This document shows positions 16,307 through 25,004 of a DNA stretch of 64,000 bases, in pieces. Origin of the DNA: Hartmannibacter diazotrophicus. Its GTDB lineage: Bacteria; Pseudomonadota; Alphaproteobacteria; Rhizobiales; Pleomorphomonadaceae. The stretch's first letter is position 1, and each line of letters begins with the position of its first letter. Both the position numbers and the translations under genes were made by a program. Location: the NCBI RefSeq assembly GCF_900231165.1, contig NZ_LT960614.1:3411501-3475500 (forward strand), read 5' to 3'. The notes beneath the pieces were generated by a model that did not search any database, was not told the DNA's origin, and saw only the letters and a program-made list of their open reading frames with translations.

Positions 16307-17398
16307 ATGAGTACCTTTCCCGTCACGCTGATTACCGGCTTTCTGGGCAGTGGCAAGACGACACTGCTCAACAATCTGCTGCATGATCAGCAGATGGCGG
16401 ATACGGCCGTCATCATCAACGAATTCGGCGACGTCGCGATCGACCATCTGCTGGTGGAAAGCGCCATCGAGAATGCCGTCGTGCTGCAAAGCGGCTGCAT
16501 CTGCTGCACCGTGCGAGGCGATCTCGTCGATACGCTCGGCGACCTCGTCGCCAAGGCCGAGCGTGGCGATATCCCCCGGTTTTCACGGATCGTCATCGAG
16601 ACGACCGGGCTTGCCGATCCGACATCCGTTGTCCGTCTTTTCGCCGGCGAACCGCTGCTGGCGGAGACATTCCATCTTCGGGCCGTGGTCACCACGGTTG
16701 ACGCCGTCAACGGCATGACGCAGCTCGACAAATTCGAGGAGGCGGCAAGGCAGGTCGCTCTCGCCGACGTCCTGATTCTGACCAAGACGGACCTCGTCGA
16801 GCCGCAGGCAACCAATGTCCTGCGAGACCGGCTGCACCATCTCAATCCGGGTGCCGAGATCATTCCGGTCGTCGCGGGAAAACTTTCGCCGGACGACCTG
16901 TTCGCCCATGCACCGGCAGCGCCTTCCGGCCCGGACGGCGATGTCGGCCGATGGCTAAAGCTTGACGCCTTCGGGCCGCGCGAGCCGCACCGGAACGGCC
17001 ACGACCATGCGCATGGCGATGCTTCCTCATCCCATGACGATCACCACAACCACGACGATGCGCATCATGGTCACCTTCACCACGACGCATCGATCCATTC
17101 CTTCACCGTCACGCTGGACGCCCCCATCGAGCGTGACGCGCTGCGCGGCTGGCTGGCGTCGATCCTGTCGCTGCGCGGACAGGATCTCCTTCGCATGAAG
17201 GGCATCGTCAACGTTCTGGGCCTTGATGGCCCGATGGTCGTTCATGCGGTGCAGGACATTGTCCATCCGCCCATGACACTGGCCGCTTGGCCAAGCGACG
17301 ACCACTCGACGCGGATCGTCTTCATCACGCGCAATATCTCCCAGCCCGCGCTGCAGCGCAGCCTCGAGGCCATGGCCCGTGAACATCGGGTATCGTGA
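16307..17398 (+). CDS. CobW/COG0523 G3E GTPase with His-rich metal loop
   Basis: A 363-residue GTPase. P-loop GFLGSGKT (11-18), the GCICC metal motif (63-67), an ETTGLADP switch and the TKTD guanine-specificity motif are all present, with the CobW_C domain at the end. Between the domains, roughly residues 225-262, lies a histidine/aspartate-rich segment with more than a dozen histidines. This is a feature of zinc- or cobalt-handling metallochaperones (ZigA/YeiR type). The family inserts metal into client enzymes using GTP. Being 11 bp downstream of the LVIVD gene suggests that protein, or an enzyme elsewhere, is the client. No Zur box was recognised. Confidence 0.9.
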   Translation: MSTFPVTLITGFLGSGKTTLLNNLLHDQQMADTAVIINEFGDVAIDHLLVESAIENAVVLQSGCICCTVRGDLVDTLGDLVAKAERGDIPRFSRIVIETTGLADPTSVVRLFAGEPLLAETFHLRAVVTTVDAVNGMTQLDKFEEAARQVALADVLILTKTDLVEPQATNVLRDRLHHLNPGAEIIPVVAGKLSPDDLFAHAPAAPSGPDGDVGRWLKLDAFGPREPHRNGHDHAHGDASSSHDDHHNHDDAHHGHLHHDASIHSFTVTLDAPIERDALRGWLASILSLRGQDLLRMKGIVNVLGLDGPMVVHAVQDIVHPPMTLAAWPSDDHSTRIVFITRNISQPALQRSLEAMAREHRVS

Positions 17399-17594
17399 AG
17401 GCAGTCGTGTGTGCCTGCCGGCCCTGCCGGCGAGCATCGAATCCTGCTGCCGGAATATGCTCGGGTTTGACGTCGGACCGCGACGGATAAATGCCGACAG
17501 CCCCGGCATGCTGTTCGACCGAGGCATGGAAAATCGCGTGACGACGTCTCGACAGACGGCCGGGCGATTGTCCAGCGCCGGTACCGATGGCTTT

Positions 17595-18482
17595 TCACAT
17601 CGGCGACAGCGTTCCAAGAACGGCGACGAGGGCCAGCACGCAGACCGCGAGTATCGCTTCTGCCAGGGCAGCGTTCCTGAGCTTGCCGATGGCGACGGGA
17701 TCGCCGCCGGCAATCGAGGGCGACAAGACGAACCGGTTGCGCGTTGCCAGCGCGATCATCGCCAACACGAGTGTGATTTTGGCGGCGAGAAGCAGAAGAT
17801 AGGGTGAAAGCCGATCCACCGGCCAGCCACCAATGTCAAACAACGTATTGGCAATACCGCTCGCGACCACGAGGGCAACGGCCCATTGTCCCATGCGCGA
17901 ATACCGCGCCACCAGACGCCGTGTGTCGTGAAGCGAGTCCGATTGCGAGGCGGCGTGCGACAGCGCAAGCGCCAAGGCAATCAGGGACCCCGCCCAGGCG
18001 CCTCCTGCGAGAAGATGCACGGCGTCCGCCGCAACATGCGCGACGCCCGCGATGCCCTCGTTCATGACGGCATGACCGGAAAGGGCGAAGCTTGCCAGTT
18101 GCAGGCCCGAGACGAATGTCACGAGTACCGGCCGATCGAATGTTGCCGCCACCGCCAATGTCGTCAGCGCCGCCAGGCAACACCGGAGCAGCCACCCCTC
18201 GCCTATGCTTGTGTGAAAGACGAGCGTTTGCAGGAGCCCACCGGTCGCGGCCTCCCGCCAGCCACCGGCAATGATGGCCGCTTCGGCAAAGACCCAGGCG
18301 ATGGTGGCCGCAAGGGCGATGGCTGCGGCGATCAGGAGAGGCAGAGCAAACCGCCGACCGAGAGACGCCTTCGTGGAATTCGGAGCGATGAACGCCAGAA
18401 AGAGGCTGGTTCCGTAGACGAGGATCGCCGCCGGGTAAGTCGCAAGCCGCACGGCGATCATGGCGTTGCCCGGGCCGATCAT
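17595..18482 (-). CDS. copD: CopD-family copper resistance membrane protein
   Basis: A 295-residue protein with about eight membrane spans. The C-terminal half is a CopD domain, with SGHAVMNEG and HVAADAVHLLAGGAWAGSL near residues 145-175, where conserved His residues are expected to coordinate copper or haem. CopD works with periplasmic CopC in copper uptake. The start at 18482 (MIGPGNAM) is taken because hydrophobic sequence begins there, five bp after the CopC stop. It is the last gene of the CopC-CopD pair. Confidence 0.85.
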   Translation of the reverse strand: MIGPGNAMIAVRLATYPAAILVYGTSLFLAFIAPNSTKASLGRRFALPLLIAAAIALAATIAWVFAEAAIIAGGWREAATGGLLQTLVFHTSIGEGWLLRCCLAALTTLAVAATFDRPVLVTFVSGLQLASFALSGHAVMNEGIAGVAHVAADAVHLLAGGAWAGSLIALALALSHAASQSDSLHDTRRLVARYSRMGQWAVALVVASGIANTLFDIGGWPVDRLSPYLLLLAAKITLVLAMIALATRNRFVLSPSIAGGDPVAIGKLRNAALAEAILAVCVLALVAVLGTLSPM

Positions 18483-18487
18483 CGTCG

Positions 18488-18856
18488 TCAGTCCCCGATG
18501 GTGAACTGGAAGGTGCCCGTCGTCTCGTGCCCGTCGAGCGCGAGCGCGTGCCATGCGACGTGGACGGAGCCTCGGGACAATGTGCCGATGATGGGAACCA
18601 GCAATTCCTTGTCGTTGCCGTCGGCAACCGAGGGTGTGCCGGTCGCGATGGCATGGTTGCCGCTGTCGGTCACCTTTGCGCCGCTGAGGCTGGGTTCGAT
18701 GGCCTCGGAGAAATCGAGCGCCAGCACCGTCGGCGCGGCCGAGACCGTCGCATTCGCGGCGGGAACGGCGCTCTCCAGACGGGCGTGGGCGAAGGCACCG
18801 GTCGTCAAGCCGAGGCCGATGGCACAGGCGAGCAGACCCTTGCGGATCAGTTTCAT
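18488..18856 (-). CDS. copC: CopC-like periplasmic copper-binding protein
   Basis: A 122-residue secreted protein. A Sec signal ends in GAFA, leaving a mature N-terminus of HARLES. The N-terminal His together with the Asp-x-His pair in HALALDGHETTG near the C-terminus are the residues expected for the Cu(II) site of CopC. The Met-rich Cu(I) loop of longer CopC proteins is absent. An AAGGACATCCC ribosome site precedes ATG 18856. It is followed directly by CopD. The gene lies 141 bp downstream of the anti-sigma gene on the same strand, so it may belong to that regulon. Confidence 0.88.
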   Translation of the reverse strand: MKLIRKGLLACAIGLGLTTGAFAHARLESAVPAANATVSAAPTVLALDFSEAIEPSLSGAKVTDSGNHAIATGTPSVADGNDKELLVPIIGTLSRGSVHVAWHALALDGHETTGTFQFTIGD

Positions 18857-18997
18857 GGGATGTCCTTTCAGGCAATGGTCGCGGCAGCGAGCGGCTGGCA
18901 CGGGCAGCAAATGACAACCTCGATGACAGAACGAGGCGGCGCCGCGATGAAGTGGCAAGAGGACGTGCAGCCGTTCGTCGTTCCTCGGCGGGCGGCC

Positions 18998-19777
18998 TCA
19001 GACGTTCTGCGTTGTCTGCTGGCGGATCTCGTCGGCGACTGGATGCAGGTCTTGCGGCGCGACGGGCCCGACGAGGCTGTAGCCGATGCCGTCGTTGGCC
19101 CAGGTATAGCCGGTGAGATTTCCTGACCGGGTCTCCGACATGGGCGCATTCTTGTCGGCCGCCATCTTCCGGGTGACCATGACGAGCCGCGTTCCCCTGT
19201 CGTCGTCATACATGAGCATCACGGCCGGGCCGTGGGGGGTGGCGACGAGACGGCCGCCCATGAAGCGATAGCCGGCGCGTTCGAGGTCCGGAATGGTGAG
19301 CGGATGCCGGAGCCGGTCCGACGTCCAGGAGACGAGATCGCGGCTGTCGGCGGCGGTGATTTCCACGGGCCGGACGTGATCGCTGGCATAGACGGCATAG
19401 CTGTCGGCGGCCTCGCTGGCGAGAGCGGTGACGCCCTCCGTTCCTGCGGGCATCCCGCCATGGAGCGACCATCCGCCGGCGAGCCCTGCGCCAAGCAGGA
19501 CGACGGCAGCGGCGGCATCGCGCCAGGAATGGCGGCGCAAGGCCTTGCGGTTGTCCTGCACCAGACGAGCGAGATTGAGTTCGGAGGGGATCGGTTCCTC
19601 GGCGATGGGGCGCAGAGCCGCCTTCAACTGCTCGCGCTGGCGTTGATAGGACGCAAGGCGTTCGGCTTCCTGCGGATGTGCCTCCAGGTAGGCCTCGATC
19701 TCGGCGTGACGGACCTGATCGAGCCTGCCGTCGACATAGGCCTGGAGATCGTCTTCGCTGATCGGTCGTTCGTTCAT
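18998..19777 (-). CDS. Membrane-anchored anti-sigma factor
   Basis: A 259-residue protein. The N-terminal region MNERPISEDDLQAYVDGRL with later HAEIEAYLEAHPQEAERLASY is the anti-sigma fold that binds ECF sigma factors. One membrane span lies at about 86-105 (AAAAVVLLGAGLAGGWSLHG), followed by a periplasmic domain of about 150 residues. No cysteines occur in the N-terminal part, so it is not a ZAS-type zinc or redox sensor. It overlaps the sigma gene by four bases, supporting stoichiometric co-translation. The periplasmic signal is unknown; the CopC/CopD and DUF305 neighbours make copper or envelope stress plausible. Confidence 0.85.
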   Translation of the reverse strand: MNERPISEDDLQAYVDGRLDQVRHAEIEAYLEAHPQEAERLASYQRQREQLKAALRPIAEEPIPSELNLARLVQDNRKALRRHSWRDAAAAVVLLGAGLAGGWSLHGGMPAGTEGVTALASEAADSYAVYASDHVRPVEITAADSRDLVSWTSDRLRHPLTIPDLERAGYRFMGGRLVATPHGPAVMLMYDDDRGTRLVMVTRKMAADKNAPMSETRSGNLTGYTWANDGIGYSLVGPVAPQDLHPVADEIRQQTTQNV

Positions 19778-20304
19778 TTCACACTCCGCGGGCGGAACGA
19801 GACGATCTGTCCGGTTTCGCTCTCATCTTCCATGAACCGCCGCATGCGCTCGCGCGCTCGCGCAAGACGGGACATCACCGTCCCCAGCGGAATATCGAGC
19901 ACCCGCGCGGCATCGGCATAGCTCATGTCCTCGACCGAGACGAGGAGCAGCACGCTTTTCTGATCTTCCGGCAAGGTGTCGAGCGCACGAAGAACGTCCT
20001 GCTGTCTGAGCCCCTGATCCTGATCGGCGGCCTGGGCCATGGCGTCCTGTCCGATATCCTCGATCGCAACATGCGCGCCCCGCCGTTTCTCCTGCCGCAG
20101 CCGGGAGACCGCCAGATTGTGCAGGATCGTGAAAGTCCACGAGCGGGTATCGCTGCCTTCGCGTCTTTGATGCCAGCGGCTGATCGCATGCTCCAGACAA
20201 TCCTGCACGAGATCGTCGGCGGCGGTCCGGTCGTGGAGCAAGGCCCGGGCATAGCGCCTGAGCGGCGGGATCAGTGGCTCCAGCAGGGTCATCATGTCAT
20301 CCAT
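19774..20304 (-). CDS. ECF-type RNA polymerase sigma factor
   Basis: A 176-residue ECF sigma factor. Region 2 includes RYARALLHDRTAADDLVQDC and SRSWTFTILHNLAVSRLR-like sequence (residues about 17-75). Region 4 reads LPEDQKSVLLLVSVEDMSYADAARVLDIPLGTVMSRLARAR (here given for orientation as residues 112-152, in part). It is co-encoded with the anti-sigma factor at 18998-19777 through an ATGA overlap. It sits between the propeller gene and copC-copD on the same strand. No confident self-promoter was identified. Confidence 0.92.
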   Translation of the reverse strand: MDDMMTLLEPLIPPLRRYARALLHDRTAADDLVQDCLEHAISRWHQRREGSDTRSWTFTILHNLAVSRLRQEKRRGAHVAIEDIGQDAMAQAADQDQGLRQQDVLRALDTLPEDQKSVLLLVSVEDMSYADAARVLDIPLGTVMSRLARARERMRRFMEDESETGQIVSFRPRSVK

Positions 20305-20366
20305 GAAAGAGCTCTTGTCCGTTCTTCTCGCCCTCTATGGGCGACGGTCTTGCAGGCCATGAGTGT

Positions 20367-20396
20367 GGCCCGCCGGCAGGAAGGGACCGGCGGGCC
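20367..20396 (-). terminator. Perfect 10-bp hairpin between propeller and sigma genes
   Basis: GGCCCGCCGG (20367-20376) and CCGGCGGGCC (20387-20396) form a perfect stem with a 10-base loop, starting seven bases past the propeller stop at 20404. It lacks a T-run, but its strength and position suggest termination or transcript processing between the two genes. Confidence 0.5.
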
Positions 20397-20403
20397 TGCC
20401 GGT

Positions 20404-21867
20404 TCAGTCAGCAGACGTCGTCTGAACCTGAACCGGGGTGCTGATCTTGTCCATCGTGCCCGAGGCGATCACCAGGTAGCGCTTGGACCCGGAGTCCTGC
20501 CCCTGCACGACCTGCCGGATCGGCCCGACGGCGTTGACGATCGAGCCACCGGCCGGGTTGGCCTTGAACTGGGCCAGCGGCTGAAGGTCGCCCGATCCAT
20601 CCGACTTCGCCGCAAGCGCCAGCACATACTGGTGGCCCGGCTCAAGGCCCGTGACCGAAGCCTCCAGAACCTGCGTCAGCCCCTGGTCGAACAGCGCCAC
20701 GCTGGTCGGCGCCTTGCCGCCCTTCTCCGAGCCCGGCGCGGAGAGGTTGAAGTGCGCGACCTCGCCGGAAAGGCCGAGCGGCTGCAGGTTCTCCGTACCG
20801 GCGCCTTCAGGCACGGCATTGGGAACATAGGCCACGGCCTGCGGCGCCTGCCCGATCGGGATCGTCGCGATGACCTTGTTGGTCAGGGTGTCGATGGCCG
20901 CGAGCTTTGCCGCGTTTTCCAGACCGACATAGATGCGGCTGCCATCGCCCGAGGGCCAGAGGCCGTGCGGCAGATCGCCGACCGGGATCGTGGCGACCTG
21001 GCTGAAGTCGTCCGTCCGGTAGACCTTGACCTCGTTGAGGCCGCCGATGGTTACATAGGCAAAGGTGCCATTGGCATTGTGGGCGAAGTTGACATGGTTG
21101 GTGATCGGCCCGGTATCGATGGTCTTGATCACGTTGAACGGCGGCTTGGCGTCGAAGACCTGAACCTTGCCGACATCCTTCAGGGTGAACCAGACCTGCT
21201 TGCCGTCGGGCGTTGCCGCGATATTCGGGCAGAAGGGGCTTGCCTGCTTGACCTTGGCGACGATCTTGTGGCTCGCCACGTCGATCACGTCGGTCTCCGG
21301 GTTGAAGGAGTTGCAGACGTAGCCGTATTTGCCGTCGACGGAAAAGATCTGCATGCCCGGGCCGGCCGGGGTCTTGATCCGGGTCTTTTCCTCGAACGTC
21401 TTGCCGTCGAGGACGTCGACATAGTCCTCGCCGCGGACGGTGACCCAGACTTCCTTGCCGTCGGGCGTGAAGAAGGCTTCGTGCGGCGACCGGCCGACAT
21501 AGGTCGTGTGCTTCACCTTGTTGGTGGCGGTGTCGATGAAGGTCACCGAGTTGCTGCCGGTGGAGACGACGGCCAACGTCCTGTTGTCCGGCGAAAAGCC
21601 CATGCCGTGGACGAGCGTCTGGCCGCGGTAGAGCGGCGACAGGTTGCCCGGCTGCGGGTCGCCGAGGCGGATGACGCCGAGGAGCTTGTTGCTGGCCGGA
21701 TCGGTCACCGAGACCGTGTTGGAATACTGTTCCGCGGCATAGACGCGGTCACGATGACTGACGGGAAAGTCCTTGGCCGAAGCCGCATAGGGCGCCTGGC
21801 CGGCGAAGGCGGATACGCTGGCAAGCAGCGCGCCGGCCAGCGCGGTGGAAAAGAGAATGCGTTTCAT
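20404..21867 (-). CDS. Secreted YncE-like seven-bladed beta-propeller protein
   Basis: A 487-residue exported protein with a Sec signal (MKRILFSTALAGALLASVSAFA). Successive blades carry YVTN-type repeats such as YAAEQYSNTVSVTDPASNKLLGVIRLG, EVWVTVRGEDYVDVLDG, YVCNSFNPETDVIDVASHKIVAKV and IYVGLENAAKLAAIDTLTNKVIATIPIG (quoted in part; residues about 42-350). About 130 extra residues follow the propeller. YncE proteins are periplasmic with poorly known roles; some are nitrogen- or copper-oxidoreductase relatives without the metal sites. It starts the block DUF305-propeller-sigma-anti-sigma-CopC-CopD on the minus strand. Confidence 0.85.
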   Translation of the reverse strand: MKRILFSTALAGALLASVSAFAGQAPYAASAKDFPVSHRDRVYAAEQYSNTVSVTDPASNKLLGVIRLGDPQPGNLSPLYRGQTLVHGMGFSPDNRTLAVVSTGSNSVTFIDTATNKVKHTTYVGRSPHEAFFTPDGKEVWVTVRGEDYVDVLDGKTFEEKTRIKTPAGPGMQIFSVDGKYGYVCNSFNPETDVIDVASHKIVAKVKQASPFCPNIAATPDGKQVWFTLKDVGKVQVFDAKPPFNVIKTIDTGPITNHVNFAHNANGTFAYVTIGGLNEVKVYRTDDFSQVATIPVGDLPHGLWPSGDGSRIYVGLENAAKLAAIDTLTNKVIATIPIGQAPQAVAYVPNAVPEGAGTENLQPLGLSGEVAHFNLSAPGSEKGGKAPTSVALFDQGLTQVLEASVTGLEPGHQYVLALAAKSDGSGDLQPLAQFKANPAGGSIVNAVGPIRQVVQGQDSGSKRYLVIASGTMDKISTPVQVQTTSAD

Positions 21868-21955
21868 CAGGTTTTCCTTCTTGGGGGAGAGATGTGGAAC
21901 GCTGGCTCCACGGGCCGCGGCCGCCGCGGCGACACGCGGAGAGACCTTGCCGGCG

Positions 21956-22408
21956 TCAGTTGCCGGCTTCGGTGGGCGACGGTGTCGAGGCGGGCAGCGG
22001 CTCGCCGACCGCCAGGCGCATGGCGGCGATCTCCTGCTGCTGCGTGATGATGATTTCCTGGGCGAGATACTTCAGCTTCTGGTTCTTGCCGTAGCGCAGC
22101 AGAAGCTTGGCCATGTCGATGGCGCCCTGATGGTGGGGAACCATCATGTCGACGAAATCCTTGTCGACGTCGCCGGTCGGCGGAACAGCCATTCCGGCCA
22201 TCATTTTCGACATGGCGGTATCGTTGCCGTCGAGGAACGGTTGTTCCGCCTTGAGGGCGGCGGGATCGGTACCCGCCGCCGGCGCCGGTGTCTGCATCGT
22301 CATGGAAGACATGTCGTCCGCCGCGACCGGCAAGACCGGACCTGCGAGGAGAAAGACGGCGCTCATGAGAGCGATATGCGCTGCCGACTTGCGCTTTTCC
22401 GAGATCAT
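21956..22408 (-). CDS. DUF305 exported protein (ferritin-like four-helix)
   Basis: A 150-residue secreted protein with a signal peptide ending near VLPVAA and a Met-rich stretch (DDMSSMTMQTP) after it. The DUF305 signature MVPHHQGAIDMAK lies at about 99-111, after FVDM. DUF305 proteins are periplasmic four-helix bundles, often found in copper-resistance clusters (CopM-like), where the paired His and Met residues may bind copper. ATG 22408 is chosen because AAGGAG lies six bases upstream. It is 88 bp before the propeller gene on the same strand. The copper link is inferred from family and neighbours. Confidence 0.85.
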   Translation of the reverse strand: MISEKRKSAAHIALMSAVFLLAGPVLPVAADDMSSMTMQTPAPAAGTDPAALKAEQPFLDGNDTAMSKMMAGMAVPPTGDVDKDFVDMMVPHHQGAIDMAKLLLRYGKNQKLKYLAQEIIITQQQEIAAMRLAVGEPLPASTPSPTEAGN

Positions 22409-22550
22409 CTGCCACTCCTTCATTCGTTGATGAACGACTGGTGGCGTAGACGTCAGCGGGCGCTGTTTATTCCGTTCGGTCTGCCTCAAGGGCCCGAATG
22501 GATAGTCACGATTGCTTGAGGGGTTCGTGTCCGAGAGGGGATACAGGCGC

Positions 22551-23582
22551 CTATCGACGCGCGAACTCCGGAATCTGGAACCGCCGCCGATAGGCGCCCG
22601 GCGTCATTCCAATGGTGCGCTTGAACAGACGGCGGAAAAACGCGGCGTCTTCGTAGCCCACCCGCCAACTGATCTCATCCACGGGTGAATCCGTGCGCTC
22701 CAGCCGCCGCTTCGCATCCTCGATCCGCAGGCGTTGCACATACGCAAGAGGCGCGATCCCGGTCGCATCGGCGAAGCGCCGCTTGAACGTGCGTTCGGCG
22801 AGTTTCGAGCGCCTGATCATCTCTTCCACGGGATTGGCGATCGAGAAGTTGGTCGCAAGCCACTCCTGCGCATTCAGGATTTCGGCATCGCCGTGGTCGG
22901 TCCTGCCCTCGAAGATCATGTAGGGGGTCAGCCCGTCCTGGTGCCATTGCAGCGCGAACATGCGCGCCACCTCCTGTGCGACGGTCGCGCCGACATGATG
23001 GGCGATGAGGTAGAGCACCAGGTCGTGCCAGGTGTTCGACGCGCCCGAGCTGACGAGATCTTCGCGCGTTCCCGAGATCACCAGCACGCGCTCGGGATGG
23101 ATCTGGATGGTCGGGTAGCAGGCCGCGAACTGGTCCGCGTAGCCGAAATGGACGGTCGCGTCCCTGCCGTCGAACAGCCCCGTCTCGGCCAGCAGGAAGA
23201 CCCCGGAGCAGGCCGAGCACAGCCTCGCACCGCCGTCGTGCATGCGCACAATCCAGTCCACCAGGCGCGGGTAGCGACCCGTTTGCCATCCGCCCGGTTT
23301 GAGCAGGACCGACGGGACGATGAGGATGTCGCACGCCGCAATGTCTTCGATCGGGCGCTGGACCTCGATGGGAACGCCGCTGGCCAGCTGCAACAGGCCC
23401 GCTTCCTCGCAGACGATCTCGACCTTGAAGGGATGCTCCGTTCCGGGGCGGGCGATCCCCATCATCGAGACCCCGTTCAGGACATCGTAGAGCCCGGCCA
23501 GCGTCGAGATGACCGCATCCGGCAGCGCCAAGAGGCAGACCCGCAGCGGGACAGATCCGGTCTGGTTCGCCTGTCTGGACAT
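22551..23582 (-). CDS. GlxA-family AraC-type transcriptional regulator
   Basis: A 343-residue regulator. Residues about 12-190 are a DJ-1/PfpI-like domain, with a nucleophile-elbow-like CSACSGVFLLAETGLFDGR near residue 120. The C-terminal 100 residues hold two AraC helix-turn-helices, including RSKLAERTFKRRFADATGIAPLAYVQRLRIEDAKRRLE (shown in part) and IGMTPGAYRRRF. GlxA-type regulators sense quaternary amines or carnitine-like ligands in some cases. It is divergent from the methyltransferase gene, a plausible target. ATG 23582 starts the domain; open frame further upstream is not used. Confidence 0.9.
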   Translation of the reverse strand: MSRQANQTGSVPLRVCLLALPDAVISTLAGLYDVLNGVSMMGIARPGTEHPFKVEIVCEEAGLLQLASGVPIEVQRPIEDIAACDILIVPSVLLKPGGWQTGRYPRLVDWIVRMHDGGARLCSACSGVFLLAETGLFDGRDATVHFGYADQFAACYPTIQIHPERVLVISGTREDLVSSGASNTWHDLVLYLIAHHVGATVAQEVARMFALQWHQDGLTPYMIFEGRTDHGDAEILNAQEWLATNFSIANPVEEMIRRSKLAERTFKRRFADATGIAPLAYVQRLRIEDAKRRLERTDSPVDEISWRVGYEDAAFFRRLFKRTIGMTPGAYRRRFQIPEFARR

Positions 23583-23727
23583 CGTGGCCTTTCGCGCCGC
23601 GCCGCGAGAAAGCGCCCGACATGGCACGTTCGGACCGATTGCGGGCGAAAGCCGCTCTGTCGCGCCGGCTCCCCAACGGCCTACACCAGAGCCGCATCCA
23701 AGTGCAACTCAACCAGGGAATATCGCG

Positions 23728-24798
23728 ATGCTGGATACACCGAAGATCGATCAGGCAAGGCTCGACGCCTTCGCCACACGTGCCATCGGCGACCTCACGG
23801 CCGGGTATACCGGCGTGATGGTGAGCCTTGGCAGCAAGCTCGGTCTCTACAAGGCAATGGCCGGTGCCGGCCCGTTGAGCGCCAAGGAAGTCGCCAAGCG
23901 CGCCGGCTGCGCCGAGCGCTATGTCGGCGAATGGCTCAATGCCCAGGCCGCCGGCGGCTACATCGCCTACCACGGGGCGAGCGATACCTACGAACTGCTG
24001 CCCGAACAGGCGATGGTGCTGGCCGACGAGGACAGCCCCGTCTACATCCCGCACGCCTGGAACGTGCCGGCATCGATGTGGTTCGATGAGGCCAAATCGC
24101 TTGAGGCCTTCCGAACCGGCAAGGGCGTCGCCTGGGGCGAGCATGACGGACGGCTTTCGTGCGGCTCGGCGGCGTTCTTCCGCAACGGCTACCGCGCCGC
24201 CCTCGTGCCGCAATGGCTGCCGGCGCTGGATGGCGTGGTCGAGGAGCTTGAGGCCGGCATCGCGGTTGCCGACGTCGGCTGCGGCTATGGCCACTCGACG
24301 CTGCTGATGGCGAAAGCCTTCCCGAACTCGCGTTTTCACGGCTTTGACACGCATCCTGGCTCGCTCGTCGAGGCGCGGCGCAATGCCGAAGTCGCCGGCC
24401 TGTCGGATCGGATCGAATACGGACTGGCGCGGGCCGACGACTATCCGGACGGGCAATATGGCCTGATCTGCTTCTTCGACATCCTTCACGATCTCGGAGA
24501 CCCGGTCGCCGCGGCCCGCCACGCGGCGAAGACCATCGCGCCCGGCGGCACGGTGCTGCTGGTCGAGCCGTTCGCGCGCGACCACGTCAGGGACAACCTC
24601 TCTCCGGTGGCGCAACTCTACTACTCGGCTTCGACCGTGATCTGCACCGCACACGCCATCTCCGAGGGCGGACACATGGTGCTGGGAGCACAGGCCGGCG
24701 AGGCGCGCCTCGCCGAGGTTTTCCGCAAGGCGGGCTTCACGCATTTCCGCCGCGCCGTGGAAACGCCTTTCAACCTCATCTTCGAGGTGCGGCGCTGA
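23728..24798 (+). CDS. SAM-dependent methyltransferase with N-terminal winged helix
   Basis: A 356-residue protein. The first about 100 residues form a winged-helix dimerisation domain (GLYKAMAGAGPLSAKEVAKRAG, in part), as in Rv2258c-like methyltransferases. Motif I, VADVGCGYGHST, lies at about 180-191 and is followed by an acidic FHGFDTH strand end, then DILHDLGDPVAAARHAAKTIAPGG. The class transfers methyl from S-adenosylmethionine to an unidentified small molecule. It is divergent from the GlxA regulator with a 145-bp spacer, and the YncE-like gene lies 206 bp downstream on the same strand. Confidence 0.88.
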   Translation: MLDTPKIDQARLDAFATRAIGDLTAGYTGVMVSLGSKLGLYKAMAGAGPLSAKEVAKRAGCAERYVGEWLNAQAAGGYIAYHGASDTYELLPEQAMVLADEDSPVYIPHAWNVPASMWFDEAKSLEAFRTGKGVAWGEHDGRLSCGSAAFFRNGYRAALVPQWLPALDGVVEELEAGIAVADVGCGYGHSTLLMAKAFPNSRFHGFDTHPGSLVEARRNAEVAGLSDRIEYGLARADDYPDGQYGLICFFDILHDLGDPVAAARHAAKTIAPGGTVLLVEPFARDHVRDNLSPVAQLYYSASTVICTAHAISEGGHMVLGAQAGEARLAEVFRKAGFTHFRRAVETPFNLIFEVRR

Positions 24799-25004
24799 GG
24801 TGAGGCATCCCTTCGGTCAACTCGGAAAGACACTTCCGACGGTTCCGACGACCGGGGCCCGGAAGCCGCGCCAGACAGACCCCAATCACTGAACCGCCGG
24901 CCCGGACCCAGGAAACCGGGCGGTTCCCCACTTCGCGCGTGAAGGGCGTGCGGAGACGGTCATACCTTCCCTTCGCCAAAGACAGGAAGACACGGGAAAC
25001 GACC

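Noticed and set aside
20071-22047. 658-codon plus-strand frame over the sigma and propeller genes
   Set aside because: It is opposite two well-supported genes and is Arg/Asp/Val-rich with no domain; long antisense frames are common at this GC content.
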